NCBI GenBank assembly: GCA_030180075.1 | Contig: JASNJN010000275.1 | Coordinates: 1-29,745 of the forward strand | DNA from: Mikrocytos mackini | Lineage: Eukaryota > Endomyxa > Ascetosporea > Mikrocytida > Mikrocytiidae | DNA length: 29,745 bases | Reading direction: 5' to 3' | Shown: in pieces, positions 1 through 8,460 of the stretch | How positions within the stretch are numbered: position 1 is the stretch's first letter | How the letters are laid out: each line of letters opens with the position of its first letter | The notes under the pieces: model-generated | What the model was told of the DNA's origin: nothing | The model's database searches: none | What the model saw: only the letters and a program-made list of their open reading frames with translations | Translations under genes and position numbers: made by a program

Positions 1-390
1 TTCTTTTCCAGCAAGACCAACTCAGCGGAGGTCTGGGCGGACGACAATCCAATGCTCAAAGACATCGACTTGGTGTGGGAAAACGCGCGCAAGTACAACG
101 GCGATAGGTCTCAAATAGCTGTATCTATGGAGTGGATAAAGAGTAAGTTCACAAAGAACTTGAGTTTACTAAGAAACGGAGACACTTTGAGTAATATTTC
201 GGATGACGTTATAAAGGAAAGTAAAGCTAAACCTGTGAAACCAAAAAAGAGTAAACCTAAGCTTAACACAATTACAACAAACAAAAGTGCAAATAAAAAT
301 ACAAATACAAACAAAACACCACGATCCGGGAGCGTTAAAAAGGCAAAAGTACAACCTCAAGATGAAGAAAAGAAATACAATGACGCTACA
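1..390 (+). CDS. Bromodomain-like protein, 3' part of gene (partial at left edge)
   Basis: Frame 1 is open from the first base. The first ~55 residues read like the last helices of a bromodomain: an acidic stretch, then a D-x-x-L-V-W-E-N-A-R-K-Y-N core, then S-Q-I-A and an amphipathic helix ending K-S-K-F. The N-A-x-x-Y-N segment supplies the conserved asparagine that recognises acetyl-lysine in bromodomains. After it comes a Lys/Asn/Thr-rich low-complexity tail typical of chromatin proteins. The N-terminus lies outside the window. The true C-terminus is uncertain: from base 265 the sequence is one arm of a perfect inverted repeat, so the reading beyond about base 390 is the mirror of the tail and should not be trusted. 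The bromodomain call rests on one helix-loop-helix only. The likely role, acetyl-histone reading in the nucleus, is inferred from the family. Confidence 0.5.
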
Positions 391-492
391 TTCATCTTGA
401 GGTTGTACTTTTGCCTTTTTAACGCTCCCGGATCGTGGTGTTTTGTTTGTATTTGTATTTTTATTTGCACTTTTGTTTGTTGTAATTGTGTT
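265..492. repeat. Perfect inverted repeat, 102-bp arms and 24-bp loop, next to an N gap
   Basis: Bases 265-366 are the exact reverse complement of 391-492, separated by 24 bases, and the second arm ends at the four Ns. I matched both ends and several internal stretches and saw no mismatch. The left arm belongs to the tail of the bromodomain-like gene. The right arm therefore reads the same peptide on the minus strand, artificially fused to the acyl-CoA synthetase C-terminus. A perfect palindrome touching a gap is most simply a contig-end or scaffolding artefact. Confidence 0.95.
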
Positions 493-496
493 NNNN
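493..496. other. Assembly gap (4 Ns)
   Basis: Four Ns join the palindrome to the truncated 3' end of the acyl-CoA synthetase gene. The gap length is probably nominal, and sequence from both flanking genes may be missing here. Confidence 0.9.
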
Positions 497-2433
497 TTAT
501 GTATTCCCTTTTTATTTTCCAATTCTTTAATTTCTGCGGGCTCTATTTCGTTTTCTGTATTTAATACTAGGGTTATTTCGTTGTTATTCCCTTCATTGAT
601 GTAAACCATGCATTGTTTTACTCCTTTCAACTCCCTATAAATGTTTTCGTAATGAACCAAATTATAAAATTCCCCATTGCTCAGTTTTATATTCTCTTTT
701 TCTCTCCCTACAATTTTAAAAGCTCCCAATTCTAACTCTTCATGTGTCCCTATATTATCTGTTGTTGTAGTTGTATCTGCAAAAGGCAGTTTCGAAGATA
801 AAGGAAGTTGAATCTCCGCTATGTCTCCCGTTACAATTCGATTTCCATTTTCTTTCACGGGGTTTCCATTTACATAGCGTTCTGTAATAGATTCTCCCTC
901 TAATAATAAACTTCCTCTAATTACTCTCCTGTTCTTGTGCCGTGTTTCTTTATAGAATTCATCCGTCTTTAGTATAATAGCTTTATTTTGTTTTGTAGGG
1001 ATTCCTACATAAGTTTTCTTTGTTTCTTTTATATTTGGAAGACTATAGAGACCAATTGCACAAGTTTCTGTTAACGCATATCCCTCACAGAAATTCACAT
1101 CCAATACGTTTATTGTCCATTGCTTTAAATTGTCACATAAAAAGGCACCTCCGCTAATTATGGCCAAAACATCACCCCCAAGTTCTTCTTTAATCTGATT
1201 AAAGAATATTTGATTTCCCAAAAAGCTAAGAATGGGTACTTTATACTCTTTGACTCTTAGAAGAACGTTGTACAGAAATTTCACCATAGTTCCTTTGCTC
1301 TGTATTTTGTCCTCAGCGGCTGCTTTTATTCTTGAAAGCACAAGTGGTACCGCGCACATGAAATTCGGTTTAAAGGATTTAAAGTCGCCATCTGGTTCTT
1401 TGTTCAAATTTATAGTATTCTTTCCTGTTAATGTCTTTGGGTTCCCGAATGCATACAGTCCGTTTCTGAGCATAACATTGTATGAAATTAATAACTCAAA
1501 AATGTGTGAAAGAGGTAAATAAGATAAATATCTAGGTTGTACTTTTCTAATAGCTTCAAAATTGTCTACGTGTTGATAGATGGTGCAAATCCCTGCTACT
1601 AGATTCCTATTTGTTATTAAAACTCCTTTAGGTATTTCCGCAGTGCTGCCGGATGTGTAAATTGTCAATACATGATCATTTTCTTCTTTGTTAAAAATAG
1701 GTTGTTCAGGAAATTTGAAAGGTTTCATTGTATTCTTGATGCTGAAGTAATGAAATTTGACCTCTTTATTAACTTTGTGTATAATTTCTTTAAGTTCTTT
1801 CTCTGTTGTTTTCATTTTTTCAGTGTCAATTCCCGAGTAAATGGCATCGGTTTCGTCAAATACAACTGAAACTAGTGAGTTAATAAGTGCCTCTTTATCA
1901 ATGTCTTCTGTTTGCAAGATTAGCAGGAGTTTCGAGGCGCTCTTATCGTCCAACAAGACTATAGAAGGTTGTGTCTCCTCGAGAGCATTGTAAATGGCTT
2001 TATCTGTCTGAGCCGAGTTAATTAATACCGGGATTGATCCCGCTATGTTACACGAGAGAAGGCATGTATGGAAGGCTAGGCCCGAGGCCGCTAGTATGCA
2101 AACTTTGGAAGATGGTGTTGGACAAGATGCTTCTATAACGCTGTGGAAAAAGCCGATTGGTTTTAAGTAGTCGTCTTTTGTCATTAATGTAAAGTGGTTG
2201 TTCTTTATGTAAGTCGTAGAAGGGCTGTTGTATATTTTGAATGTATTCCTCCAACCAAAATAATACTCGTCGCTAGTTGTGTCCGAATCTTTGAAAACAG
2301 AGGAGAGTATAGAGAAAATGTTCTTGAAATCAAGTAGTGTGTCGCCTGGGGTTGCTCTGTGGCTCACCCTGAGTTCAGTGTCTGTTTCTATTAAGTCTAT
2401 GATGTCTGTGTATCGTTTAGAACGTCCTGTCAT
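497..2433 (-). CDS. Long-chain fatty-acid--CoA ligase (ACSL type), C-terminus lost at gap
   Basis: This encodes an AMP-forming enzyme that activates long-chain fatty acids to acyl-CoA, feeding lipid synthesis at ER or peroxisome-type membranes. About 645 residues are readable before the Ns. Motifs run in family order: the phosphate-binding loop Y-T-S-G-S-T-A-E-I-P-K-G at about 259-270; Y-L-P-L-S-H at 305-310; the adenine-site motif G-Y-A-L-T-E-T at 451-457; G-D-I-A-E at 536-540; and the linker I-V-G-R-E-K-E-N-I-K-L-S-N-G-E-F at 574-589. The P-loop is odd: the usual S-T-G-x-P-K-G has become S-T-A-E-I-P-K-G, with the glycine replaced and one residue added. The C-terminal lysine region of the family would lie past the gap. 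The start is the first ATG after an upstream in-frame stop near 2541. There is no clear signal peptide. The gene is divergent from the tRNA synthetase gene. Confidence 0.92.
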
Positions 2434-2720
2434 AAAAAATTCTATTCTCAGAAATATGAATGAAGAACCATAAAACTTACATCGTATGAAGATAGAGATT
2501 GTTATGTCGCTGATTGATGTGAAAGGCGCGAGTGTGTTGGCCTAGGGCTAGGAGTTTGAACAAGCCCATCTGGTTTATTCGGGCGAGGCATTCTAGATTT
2601 TCTTCTATCAATCACCAAAAACCAATCTTATAAATATGGCACATATAAAATGTTTTATAAGCTTATCTACCCCTATTATAGAATAATTACTTTTTAAAGT
2701 TTTAAAGTTAAGATTTCAAA
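2434..2720. promoter_or_regulatory. Shared divergent intergenic region between ACSL and FARSB
   Basis: These 287 bases separate two divergently transcribed genes and must hold both promoters. AT-rich tracts precede each start, and the FARSB ATG follows an A/T-rich leader ending TTTCAAAATG. A CTACCCC stretch lies about 50 bases upstream of that ATG, recalling the CCC-like motifs reported near microsporidian starts, but one occurrence proves nothing. I see no other gene here. Confidence 0.5.
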
Positions 2721-4481
2721 ATGCCAATCATCACTGTAGCGAAACAGAAGGTGTCATCACAGTTATACGACAACAAGGACTTTACTAAAGAGCAATTCGA
2801 AGATATACTATTTTTATTCGGCTTAGAATTAGATGATGTCCTCGAAAATGGAGATTTCCGAGTCGAAATCCATGCAAATCGCCCTGACTTACTTTCAGAG
2901 CGTATTCTTCTTCATTGTCTAGCTTTGTTCAAGGGTCTGCCTTCCACAATTCCTTTAATTACACCAACGAAGACCACCCCTTCTTTAATCAACAATATGA
3001 ATGTATCTTCTCGGCCACACATAGCAATGGCAATACTAAAAGGAGTTTCTCTATCTCCTCAAAAACTGGCTCAGCTTTTGGAGTTCCAGGAGAAGCTATG
3101 TCTTTCCCTAGGAAAGGCCAGGGAGCTTGTCGCCATTGGTATCCACGACAATTCGACTGTGACTCTTCCAATCACCTATAAAGAAATTAACTCAAAAGAA
3201 GTTAAGTTTAAGGCGCTATTTGAAACCGAAGAAATGAGTGTAGCCGAGTTATTCAAGAAATACACAGATAGTGGCTCTACATACAAAAAGTATGTCGCTT
3301 TGGTCGACGAAACTAAAGTGCCTTGTTTTCTAGACAACAACAACCAAGTCCTTTCTCTGCCTCCTGTTATAAATTCTGCAAAAACAGCTTGCACTGCAAG
3401 CACAACTGAAATACTTCTGGACATCACCGGTACTGACAAACTAAAAGTAGATCGGTCTTTGATTCTTTTACTTACAGCTTTGAGTGGGTACTATAAAGAA
3501 TTAGAACTCATTACCCCATTGGATTTAAAGAACGACAAACTAAAGGTTACAACTAACTACGCTGAGACAAACATAGGAATACAATTGCTGGAATACAAAC
3601 ACATGGACGAAGTTTTATCGAAAATTAAAGACACAGAATTACTGAAATCTATAAATTTAAATACAAAAGAAACTTTAAATGAAATAAATAGAGAAGCTAA
3701 AGACAACCTTAAAAGAATAGTTTTAAAACATTTACTATCAAAAATGGGATTCATTTCCAATGAACAAGGAAATGTCTTGGAAGTTTCAATTCCTCTTCAT
3801 AGAATCGACATCATGCACGAGTTCGACTTACTTGAAGAAATAGCTGTGGCTTTTGGAGTAAATGACATCCCTAGACAAATGCCCAAAGTATGTACTTTTG
3901 GAGTTCAGAACGATAAACAGAAACTTAAGGAACAATTGAGAATAATTTGTTCTTCCACTGGGTTTATTGAAGCAAACTCATTCGCACTGGGTAGTTCAAA
4001 CATAAACAAACAGTTTCTAAAAGAAGGAGAAGAGTTAGTATCTGTATCAAATTACAAATCTTCCAACTTTGACAGTCTAAGACCCAGTTTAATTCCGGGG
4101 TTGGTGTGCACAGGATTGAGCAATTTGAAAGAATTGGGAATGCCTATTCATTTGTTTGAAGTCGGAGATGTTTGTACTAACAAAGGGCAGAAAATGAAAC
4201 TTGCAGCAACGATACTCACTAATAAAGGGAACGGAATAGAGCTCGTACATGGACTACTGGATAAACTAGGAAAATTATTTGGAATTGAATACGAGTTGAC
4301 AGAAAGCAGTTTGAATTTGTTTGTAGAGAAAAGAGGGATAGATATAGACTTCAATAACAGTAAGAAAAAAGATGGAGTCATGGGGATATTGAATAAAGAT
4401 TATATGACATTGCTAGGGGTTACAAATTATAATGTTGTTATTAATGTGGTGGAAATAAGAGTGAAGAATTTCCTGAAATAG
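2721..4481 (+). CDS. FARSB: Phenylalanyl-tRNA synthetase beta subunit, cytosolic type
   Basis: This is the beta subunit of the alpha2-beta2 enzyme that charges tRNA-Phe in the cytosol. Its B3/B4 domain carries the editing function in the family. The 586 codons match the usual length of the eukaryotic/archaeal-type subunit (about 590). The N-terminus has the family pattern F-x-x-x-L-F-x-F-G-L-E-L-D at about 26-39, followed by H-A-N-R-P-D-L-L at 51-58. The B5 region at about 355-383 carries the signature H-R-I-D-I-M-H-E-F-D-L-L-E-E-I-A-V-A-F-G-V-N-D-I-P. The last ~180 residues correspond to the inactive synthetase-like fold that pairs with the alpha subunit. It is a single open frame without introns. 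The start is chosen because the family begins M-P-x-x-x-V within a few residues of this ATG. Its stop is followed by AATAAA-like A/T sequence. Confidence 0.95.
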   Translation: MPIITVAKQKVSSQLYDNKDFTKEQFEDILFLFGLELDDVLENGDFRVEIHANRPDLLSERILLHCLALFKGLPSTIPLITPTKTTPSLINNMNVSSRPHIAMAILKGVSLSPQKLAQLLEFQEKLCLSLGKARELVAIGIHDNSTVTLPITYKEINSKEVKFKALFETEEMSVAELFKKYTDSGSTYKKYVALVDETKVPCFLDNNNQVLSLPPVINSAKTACTASTTEILLDITGTDKLKVDRSLILLLTALSGYYKELELITPLDLKNDKLKVTTNYAETNIGIQLLEYKHMDEVLSKIKDTELLKSINLNTKETLNEINREAKDNLKRIVLKHLLSKMGFISNEQGNVLEVSIPLHRIDIMHEFDLLEEIAVAFGVNDIPRQMPKVCTFGVQNDKQKLKEQLRIICSSTGFIEANSFALGSSNINKQFLKEGEELVSVSNYKSSNFDSLRPSLIPGLVCTGLSNLKELGMPIHLFEVGDVCTNKGQKMKLAATILTNKGNGIELVHGLLDKLGKLFGIEYELTESSLNLFVEKRGIDIDFNNSKKKDGVMGILNKDYMTLLGVTNYNVVINVVEIRVKNFLK

Positions 4482-4734
4482 AAAAAGTATAAATAAATTA
4501 TTTATTTAGGAGTTGAATGAAATATTTAATTTGTATTTGGTCGATGCAGTGTTTCTTAGATAAAGTTTATGAACAATTGAATTCTTATTTTTACAATGTC
4601 CTATGGTGCAAGAGAGCCAACAATTGTAAAGATAAAGACCGGACATAGATATATATAGCTAGAGTGTTTGGGGTAAGTTGTCCCCAGTTCTAAAATATTT
4701 CTCGAAAAATTGAAATCGCAATAACTTTCTACAC

Positions 4735-5317
4735 ATGGTTTTAATGACTCTAGTAAGAAAGATTAAACAAAAGGAGAGAGAGATGAAGGTGTTAGTTTTG
4801 TATTTGTTTAAAAAGAGGTCTGGATAACGCAGGAAAGACAACCTTAGTAAAGAGATTATTAAACGAGCCCATGGACAAGATATACCCAACGTTTGGGTTC
4901 AACATCGACTCAGCTAATTACGATGGATTTAAAGTAAACATATGGGACGTAGGTGGACAAAAGGCCATCCGGAGCTATTGGCGTAACTATTACGAGAAGA
5001 CCAACGGGTTTATTTGGGTCGTTGATAGCTTCGATATGGAGCGTCTATTAGAATCAAGGGAAACACTGTACGAACTATTGAAATTTGAGCAGCAAGAAGG
5101 CTTTCCTGTTTTGATACTTGTGAACAAAATGGATTTACCACAAATAAATACACGAAAATACATCGAAGATGTTTTGGGGGTAGAAGAAATAAGAAGAAAT
5201 AACAGGGAATGTAAAATATTTTTCTGTAGTTCGGTAGATAAATCAGACTCAAACATAGAAGAAGGATTTAATTGGATGCTTTCTACAATGGAAAAAATTT
5301 ATTATTATTACTTATAA
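4735..5317 (+). CDS. ARL2: ARL2-type ADP-ribosylation-factor-like GTPase, two exons
   Basis: This small GTPase is, in the ARL2 family, a regulator of tubulin folding cofactors and microtubule assembly. Joining 4735-4799 to 4816-5317 gives 188 residues, against 184 in human ARL2. The register is almost exact: P-loop G-L-D-N-A-G-K-T at 23-30, switch I T47, W-D-V-G-G-Q with glutamine at position 70, S-Y-W-R-N-Y at 75-80, and N-K-M-D at 125-128. The amino end keeps the ARL2 pattern L-x-x-x-K-x-K-Q-K-E-R-E. Without the 16-base removal, exon 1 runs to a stop at 4825-4827 and exon 2 has no upstream ATG before its P-loop. The start ATG at 4735 is the first after an in-frame TGA at 4711. Residue 2 is valine, so N-myristoylation is not expected. 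The gene converges on SF3A1 with no intervening base. Confidence 0.92.
4800..4815 (+). other. Putative 16-nt spliceosomal intron in ARL2
   Basis: The bases are GTATTTGTTTAAAAAG. Removal joins ...GTT-TT to A-GGT-CTG, giving V-L-G-L-D-N-A-G-K-T-T exactly as in ARL2 proteins. This is the only 16-base window at the junction that has both GT and AG ends and restores the conserved peptide. Stentor-type ciliates (about 15-16 nt) and the Bigelowiella nucleomorph (about 18-21 nt) are the shortest intron classes I know of. The alternative is a chance 16-base insertion in a dead gene, but the rest of the gene is intact. Confidence 0.75.
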
Positions 5318-6289
5318 TTAGTTATTCTTTCCTCCTCTAACTTTTTGTTTTATTTTTATTTCCATATTTAAACTTAAATCAATTACTTCAATATCTTTCA
5401 TAATCTTATCATTTACTTCTAATTTTATTTTATTGAATTTAAGTCCTATTTTATTACCGATTTTCTTTTTCAAATCCAAAATTTTTATCTTTTCTTTTCT
5501 TATGTCTAACCCAACGTCTTTGTTCTTAAACAAAAACACAGTTTTATTAAGTTTAATCTTTTTCAAAGGAAGGCCTTCTTCTTTTGAACGGTTTGTGTAC
5601 AAACTTTCATAGCTTACAGACGGCAAAATGTCTTTGCTTGTATCATTTAAAAGACTGTCTTCTTTGTTGTTTATTTTACATTTAGACAATTTCGTACTTT
5701 CAAGTGCTGTATTAGCTTTGATTTCAACTTGTAATTTTAGTAGTGTTTTTATTTCTTCCATATTTTCCATGTAACAATTTAATGAAGAAAGTTTTTTATT
5801 GTTTATAGAAATGTAAGACACAACCTTGAATGAGTCTGTTTGATTGAATGAGGATGCAGTGATTTCTTTCGTATTTTGGTTTGTTTTTTTGTGTTCTATT
5901 AGGCTTAATAAATTAATGGCTTCGAATAAGCGGTGTTTTGAAGAAAATAATGAGGCAAGTTGGTCTTTGTTGGCTTCTACGAATGAACTGAGCCTGGAGT
6001 AACATTTTTTAACGCGGAAATAGAATAGATGTAAAGGGTTGTTTGGGTTGAGGAATGCGTAAATGCTACTGCTGTCCGTCAGTTGCTTTAATTTAAGTTC
6101 AAAGTCAGGTTGGCCGAAAACTACCGCTTCAGCCGTAGTCTGAATGAGGTTCTTGGTGAAATTGTTGATGTTTGAAGGATCTGTAATTTGTATGATGGAA
6201 TAAAGCTGTCTAAGAATATCTGTGTGTTTAGAGGATGTGTGCTGTTCTAGATCTTCGTATTCGTGGAGTCTACTCAACAGAAAATTCAT
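5318..6289 (-). CDS. SF3A1: SF3A1/Prp21-like splicing factor, reduced (SURP + ubiquitin-like domain)
   Basis: This is probably the largest SF3a subunit of the U2 snRNP, which helps fix U2 at the branch site. The 323 residues hold two recognisable parts. A SURP module at about 46-95 has the pattern I-Q-T-T-A-E-A-V-V-F-G-Q-P-D-F-E, then Y-A-F-L-N-P-N-N-P-L-H-x-F-Y, very like the first SURP of human SF3A1. A ubiquitin-like fold at about 249-320 ends in R-G-G-K-N-N; human SF3A1 likewise ends its ubiquitin-like domain in R-G-G-R-K-K. Human SF3A1 (about 793 aa) has two SURP modules and a proline-rich linker; yeast Prp21 is 280 aa. I can see only one SURP here, so the protein is strongly shortened. 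The linker is Lys/Ser-rich. The stop codon directly abuts that of ARL2, so the transcripts must overlap in their 3' ends. Confidence 0.8.
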   Translation of the reverse strand: MNFLLSRLHEYEDLEQHTSSKHTDILRQLYSIIQITDPSNINNFTKNLIQTTAEAVVFGQPDFELKLKQLTDSSSIYAFLNPNNPLHLFYFRVKKCYSRLSSFVEANKDQLASLFSSKHRLFEAINLLSLIEHKKTNQNTKEITASSFNQTDSFKVVSYISINNKKLSSLNCYMENMEEIKTLLKLQVEIKANTALESTKLSKCKINNKEDSLLNDTSKDILPSVSYESLYTNRSKEEGLPLKKIKLNKTVFLFKNKDVGLDIRKEKIKILDLKKKIGNKIGLKFNKIKLEVNDKIMKDIEVIDLSLNMEIKIKQKVRGGKNN

Positions 6290-6393
6290 AAATATTTTTA
6301 AAAATTTTAATTTTATAGAAATGAAATCTAACCCATAATTCGATATTGTGAGGTTAGATTCAATGGTTGGTGTCGTGCGTCCGAGTGGTGATG

Positions 6394-6415
6394 TGCGTAC
6401 CAGTGCTAGTACGCA
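6394..6415. repeat. Small hairpin upstream of SF3A1
   Basis: TGCGTAC and GTACGCA form a perfect 7-bp stem around an 8-base loop, about 105 bases upstream of the SF3A1 start. Its role is unknown. It sits in a short G/C-richer patch (about 6360-6420) that contrasts with its surroundings. Confidence 0.4.
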
Positions 6416-6474
6416 AGGATAAGTCGTAAATGGCTCTCATTTTTAAAAACTGATATTTTTTGAGAATGGTAGAA

Positions 6475-6560
6475 AATTGGTCTAGACCCTGGTCTGGTCT
6501 GGACCATGGTCCAGACCATATATGGTCTATTTTGGTCCAGACCTTGGTCTACTCTACCAT
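6475..6560. repeat. Cluster of GGTCTGGACC-type palindromes
   Basis: A run of GGTCTAGACC, GGTCTGG, GGACCATGGTCC, AGACCATATATGGTCT and GGTCCAGACC units lies between short ATGGTAGA / TCTACCAT inverted ends. It resembles the subterminal binding-site arrays of the nearby MITE-like elements, but I found no clear target-site duplication. Confidence 0.45.
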
Positions 6561-6659
6561 GGATTTTACTATCTAAAATTTTACAAGATTATATTTTAAA
6601 ACCCTGTTTATTATAGAAAAATTATGTTTTTTAATGAATAAATAGCATACTGTTTTAAC

Positions 6660-7050
6660 CATAGATGAGCATTTTACCCCCATCTCGTTCCGACACCGAC
6701 CCGACCCGATTTTCGGCTGGTCGGAATCGGAAGAATTTTGATAAAAATTCCAAAACTTATAAAGGAAATTTTGTATAATATTTTGGTGAAATCGGCTGAT
6801 TTTTGTATTTTATGGACTAACAAACTTATATTAGTTAAAAGTATAGTCCAAAGTTCGGAACACGGTCATTAATCAAAAATTCGAGCCTGAAAAAATCAAT
6901 AACTTTTTATTTACCCTTTTTATTTACCCTTATAATGGTCTTTAGGGTCTTGTTGAGCGTTTTTGGCGATTTTGCATATATTTCCGACCCCTTCCGACCC
7001 GATCGGGTCGGAAATGGTCGGGTCGGCTCGGCTCGGAACGCTCATCCCTG
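6660..7050. mobile_element. hAT-like MITE, about 391 bp, with 8-bp target duplication GTTTTAAC
   Basis: Direct repeats GTTTTAAC lie at 6652-6659 and 7051-7058. The element's ends are CATAGATGAGC and, reversed, CAGGGATGAGC, two mismatches in 11. The ends, size and 8-bp duplication fit the hAT superfamily. Subterminal CCGACCCGACCC / GGGTCGG repeats sit inside both ends. There is no coding capacity, so it would depend on a transposase encoded elsewhere. Confidence 0.75.
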
Positions 7051-7058
7051 GTTTTAAC

Positions 7059-7370
7059 ATAACAACAATAGTTTTTTGACCAGTTGATTGGGAAATATCC
7101 TCATTTAATTATATATAATTCTATATAAACAGCCGAAAAATTTTATTTGAATATTATAAAATATTCCAACGATATATCTTGATAATAGATGAAAGAAACC
7201 CCAGAAATGCCAAAAACCAACGCTATGTTGATATGAAGTTTACAGTTGATTATGAAGTAGAAAGTCGATTGTGATGCAGTTGTAATTAGACAACTTTATT
7301 CCATATTAAGTGTCACACACAGAAACTTATATAAACCGAGGAAACGTTGGTTCATAAAGATAGATACAAT
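7059..7370. other. AT-rich stretch without a recognised gene
   Basis: About 310 bases with no coding pattern or repeat that I can support. Confidence 0.5.
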
Positions 7371-7378
7371 GCTGCCAC

Positions 7379-7729
7379 TATAGTTCTACGAGTTCCGAGT
7401 TGTACAATTACTCGAGTTTCGAGTTTGTGATTTTGGACCGGGACGAGTATTCGAGCGAGTTATTATAAAAATAAAATCGTAAATTAGCAAGAAAAACAGG
7501 ATAGTTACTAAAATAATCTCCAGATACAAGTTCTAAAATTTACCCAAATCTTAAAATTTTACCAAAATACCATCTAAAGTTATATTGTTATCACTTTTTA
7601 AAATCAAGAAAATTTTATGTCTTATTAATTTCTACTTTTTGGTAGTAAATATACAAGTTTATATGAAATATTTTCACTGCTTAACTCGGAACGAGTACTC
7701 GCCCCGAGCCGAGTTGACGGGAAACTCTA
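7379..7729. mobile_element. Degenerate hAT-like MITE, about 351 bp
   Basis: The ends TATAGTT and, reversed, TAGAGTT differ at one base. Imperfect flanking repeats GCTGCCAC and ATTGCCAC (6 of 8) look like an aged target duplication. Subterminal CGAGTTCCGAG / CTCGGAACGAG repeats face each other inside the ends. It is non-coding and appears older than the neighbour at 6660. Confidence 0.5.
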
Positions 7730-7737
7730 ATTGCCAC

Positions 7738-8454
7738 ATAGACCACGAAGATCTTATATGGTAAATTGTGAAATTCAACCATAAAAGTTATATACATAAA
7801 TATAGGTGGTTATTTCCAAATGGAGACAACAGCGTCGGTATAACGAGATGCATTATTCGTTATATGTGGATATGTTGAAAATTGCATTGAGCGTAACAAT
7901 GTACAACATCCCGTACCCTTCGAATAAAATACGCGTATTATGTGCATTATTAACATGATAAACACAGATAATCTGTCGAATATGTTAAATGTACCCGTGT
8001 TCTGGACTAAATTGAAATGAATGTTAAGAATATAAAAATGCGGCAGACTTAAGGATATAGAAAACTGAACATTTTTATATTCAATGAAGCCTTAGAGTTC
8101 GAAAAAACAAGTAGGGAGTTACTCCAAGTAGATATATGATTTGATGCTTTGATGAGCGAAAAGTTTAACCAAGTAAATCGATTGTTATCAAGAATGAAAA
8201 TCATAATTAATTAAATAACAAGTTTATCTTATAACAAACATATAGTGATTATACCAAAAATTTTGTTAAATTTTGAACATTCTATATTGTATAAGTTATG
8301 AAAAACGTTTTATATAATTTTTTAACTATGAGTATATTTTAGTAACCCATATATAAAGTAGTTAACATTTCCCCAATTACCATAAATCTATCAAAAGGTT
8401 ATAAACTTTAATTTTAGATATTTGTTTGATACCCATGTTTTTGATGAGACATAT
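7738..8454. other. Non-coding AT-rich region
   Basis: I see no gene, RNA or clear repeat. It includes AT-rich tracts and ends where the LINE fragment becomes recognisable. Confidence 0.5.
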
Positions 8455-8460
8455 ACGTAA

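Noticed and set aside
367-564. Continuation of the bromodomain-like reading frame through the palindrome
   Set aside because: The peptide there is the antisense reading of the same tail and crosses the N gap; it is an artefact.
2665-2680. CCC motif as proof of a microsporidian promoter
   Set aside because: It is a single C-run and other gene starts in the window lack a clear match.
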